A stretch of 64,000 nt of DNA, from assembly GCF_040822065.1 (NCBI RefSeq), contig NZ_CP162005.1, forward strand, positions 186,001 through 250,000. The letters are read 5' to 3'. The text below holds more notes on this DNA, generated by a model. That model was not told the origin of the DNA. It made no database searches and saw nothing but the letters and a program-made list of their open reading frames with translations. Origin of the DNA: Pedobacter sp. WC2423. GTDB lineage: Bacteria > Bacteroidota > Bacteroidia > Sphingobacteriales > Sphingobacteriaceae. The letters are not shown here. The first letter of the stretch is position 1.

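Overview
The window looks like a chromosomal segment of a Bacteroidota species, most like Pedobacter / Sphingobacteriaceae. The evidence is a complete SusC/SusD polysaccharide utilization locus (PUL) with a hybrid two-component sensor, a Bacteroidota-type ECF sigma / anti-sigma pair, an IS21 element, moderate-to-low GC, and few recognisable Shine-Dalgarno sites. I found no rRNA, tRNA or CRISPR array.

Layout. (1) 1-3.95 kb is decayed accessory DNA: a small antitoxin-like gene overlapping a broken zeta-toxin-like gene, a SnoaL-like remnant, and an intact IS21-family element (istA/istB) with 24-bp end repeats and an 8-bp target duplication. (2) 3.95-20.3 kb is a leftward PUL. In transcription order it encodes a GH97 enzyme, a one-protein hybrid two-component regulator, SusC, SusD, a DUF3823 lipoprotein, a double GH43 protein and a GH2 enzyme, and ends in a strong hairpin. 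The enzymes suggest a galactose- and arabinose-containing plant glycan. (3) 20.5-23.95 kb holds a leftward TonB-dependent siderophore receptor, a PepSY membrane protein broken by two frameshifts, and a small conserved hypothetical. (4) 24.7-26.45 kb holds a Crp/Fnr-family regulator followed by a short-chain dehydrogenase, with FNR-like boxes between them. (5) 26.45-28.2 kb is an intergenic zone of inverted and tandem repeats. (6) 28.2 kb to the window end is a non-ribosomal peptide locus: an ECF sigma factor, a short anti-sigma-like membrane protein, an SbnA-like diaminopropionate-pathway enzyme, and one giant synthetase (NRPS) open reading frame of at least 11,127 codons that runs off the right edge.

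The NRPS starts with a fatty-acyl-type starter condensation domain and has seven complete modules plus the C-A part of an eighth. Modules 1-5 and 7 carry epimerization domains; module 6 does not, and it alone has the LGGHS carrier motif and a following LCL-type condensation domain. Pocket residues read from the sequence are DIWELTADDK, DAFWLGGTFK (Val), DAEHIGEVTK, DAWFLGNVVK (Leu), DLTKIGHIGK (Asp/Asn), DAYLIGAVVK, DIWELTADDK and DAEDVGEIVK. Together with the SbnA-like gene this points to a D-amino-acid-rich, cationic, N-acylated lipopeptide. Pedobacter is known to make cationic lipodepsipeptides (pedopeptins, isopedopeptins); whether this locus makes one of those or a new compound cannot be settled here, because the 3' end lies outside the window.
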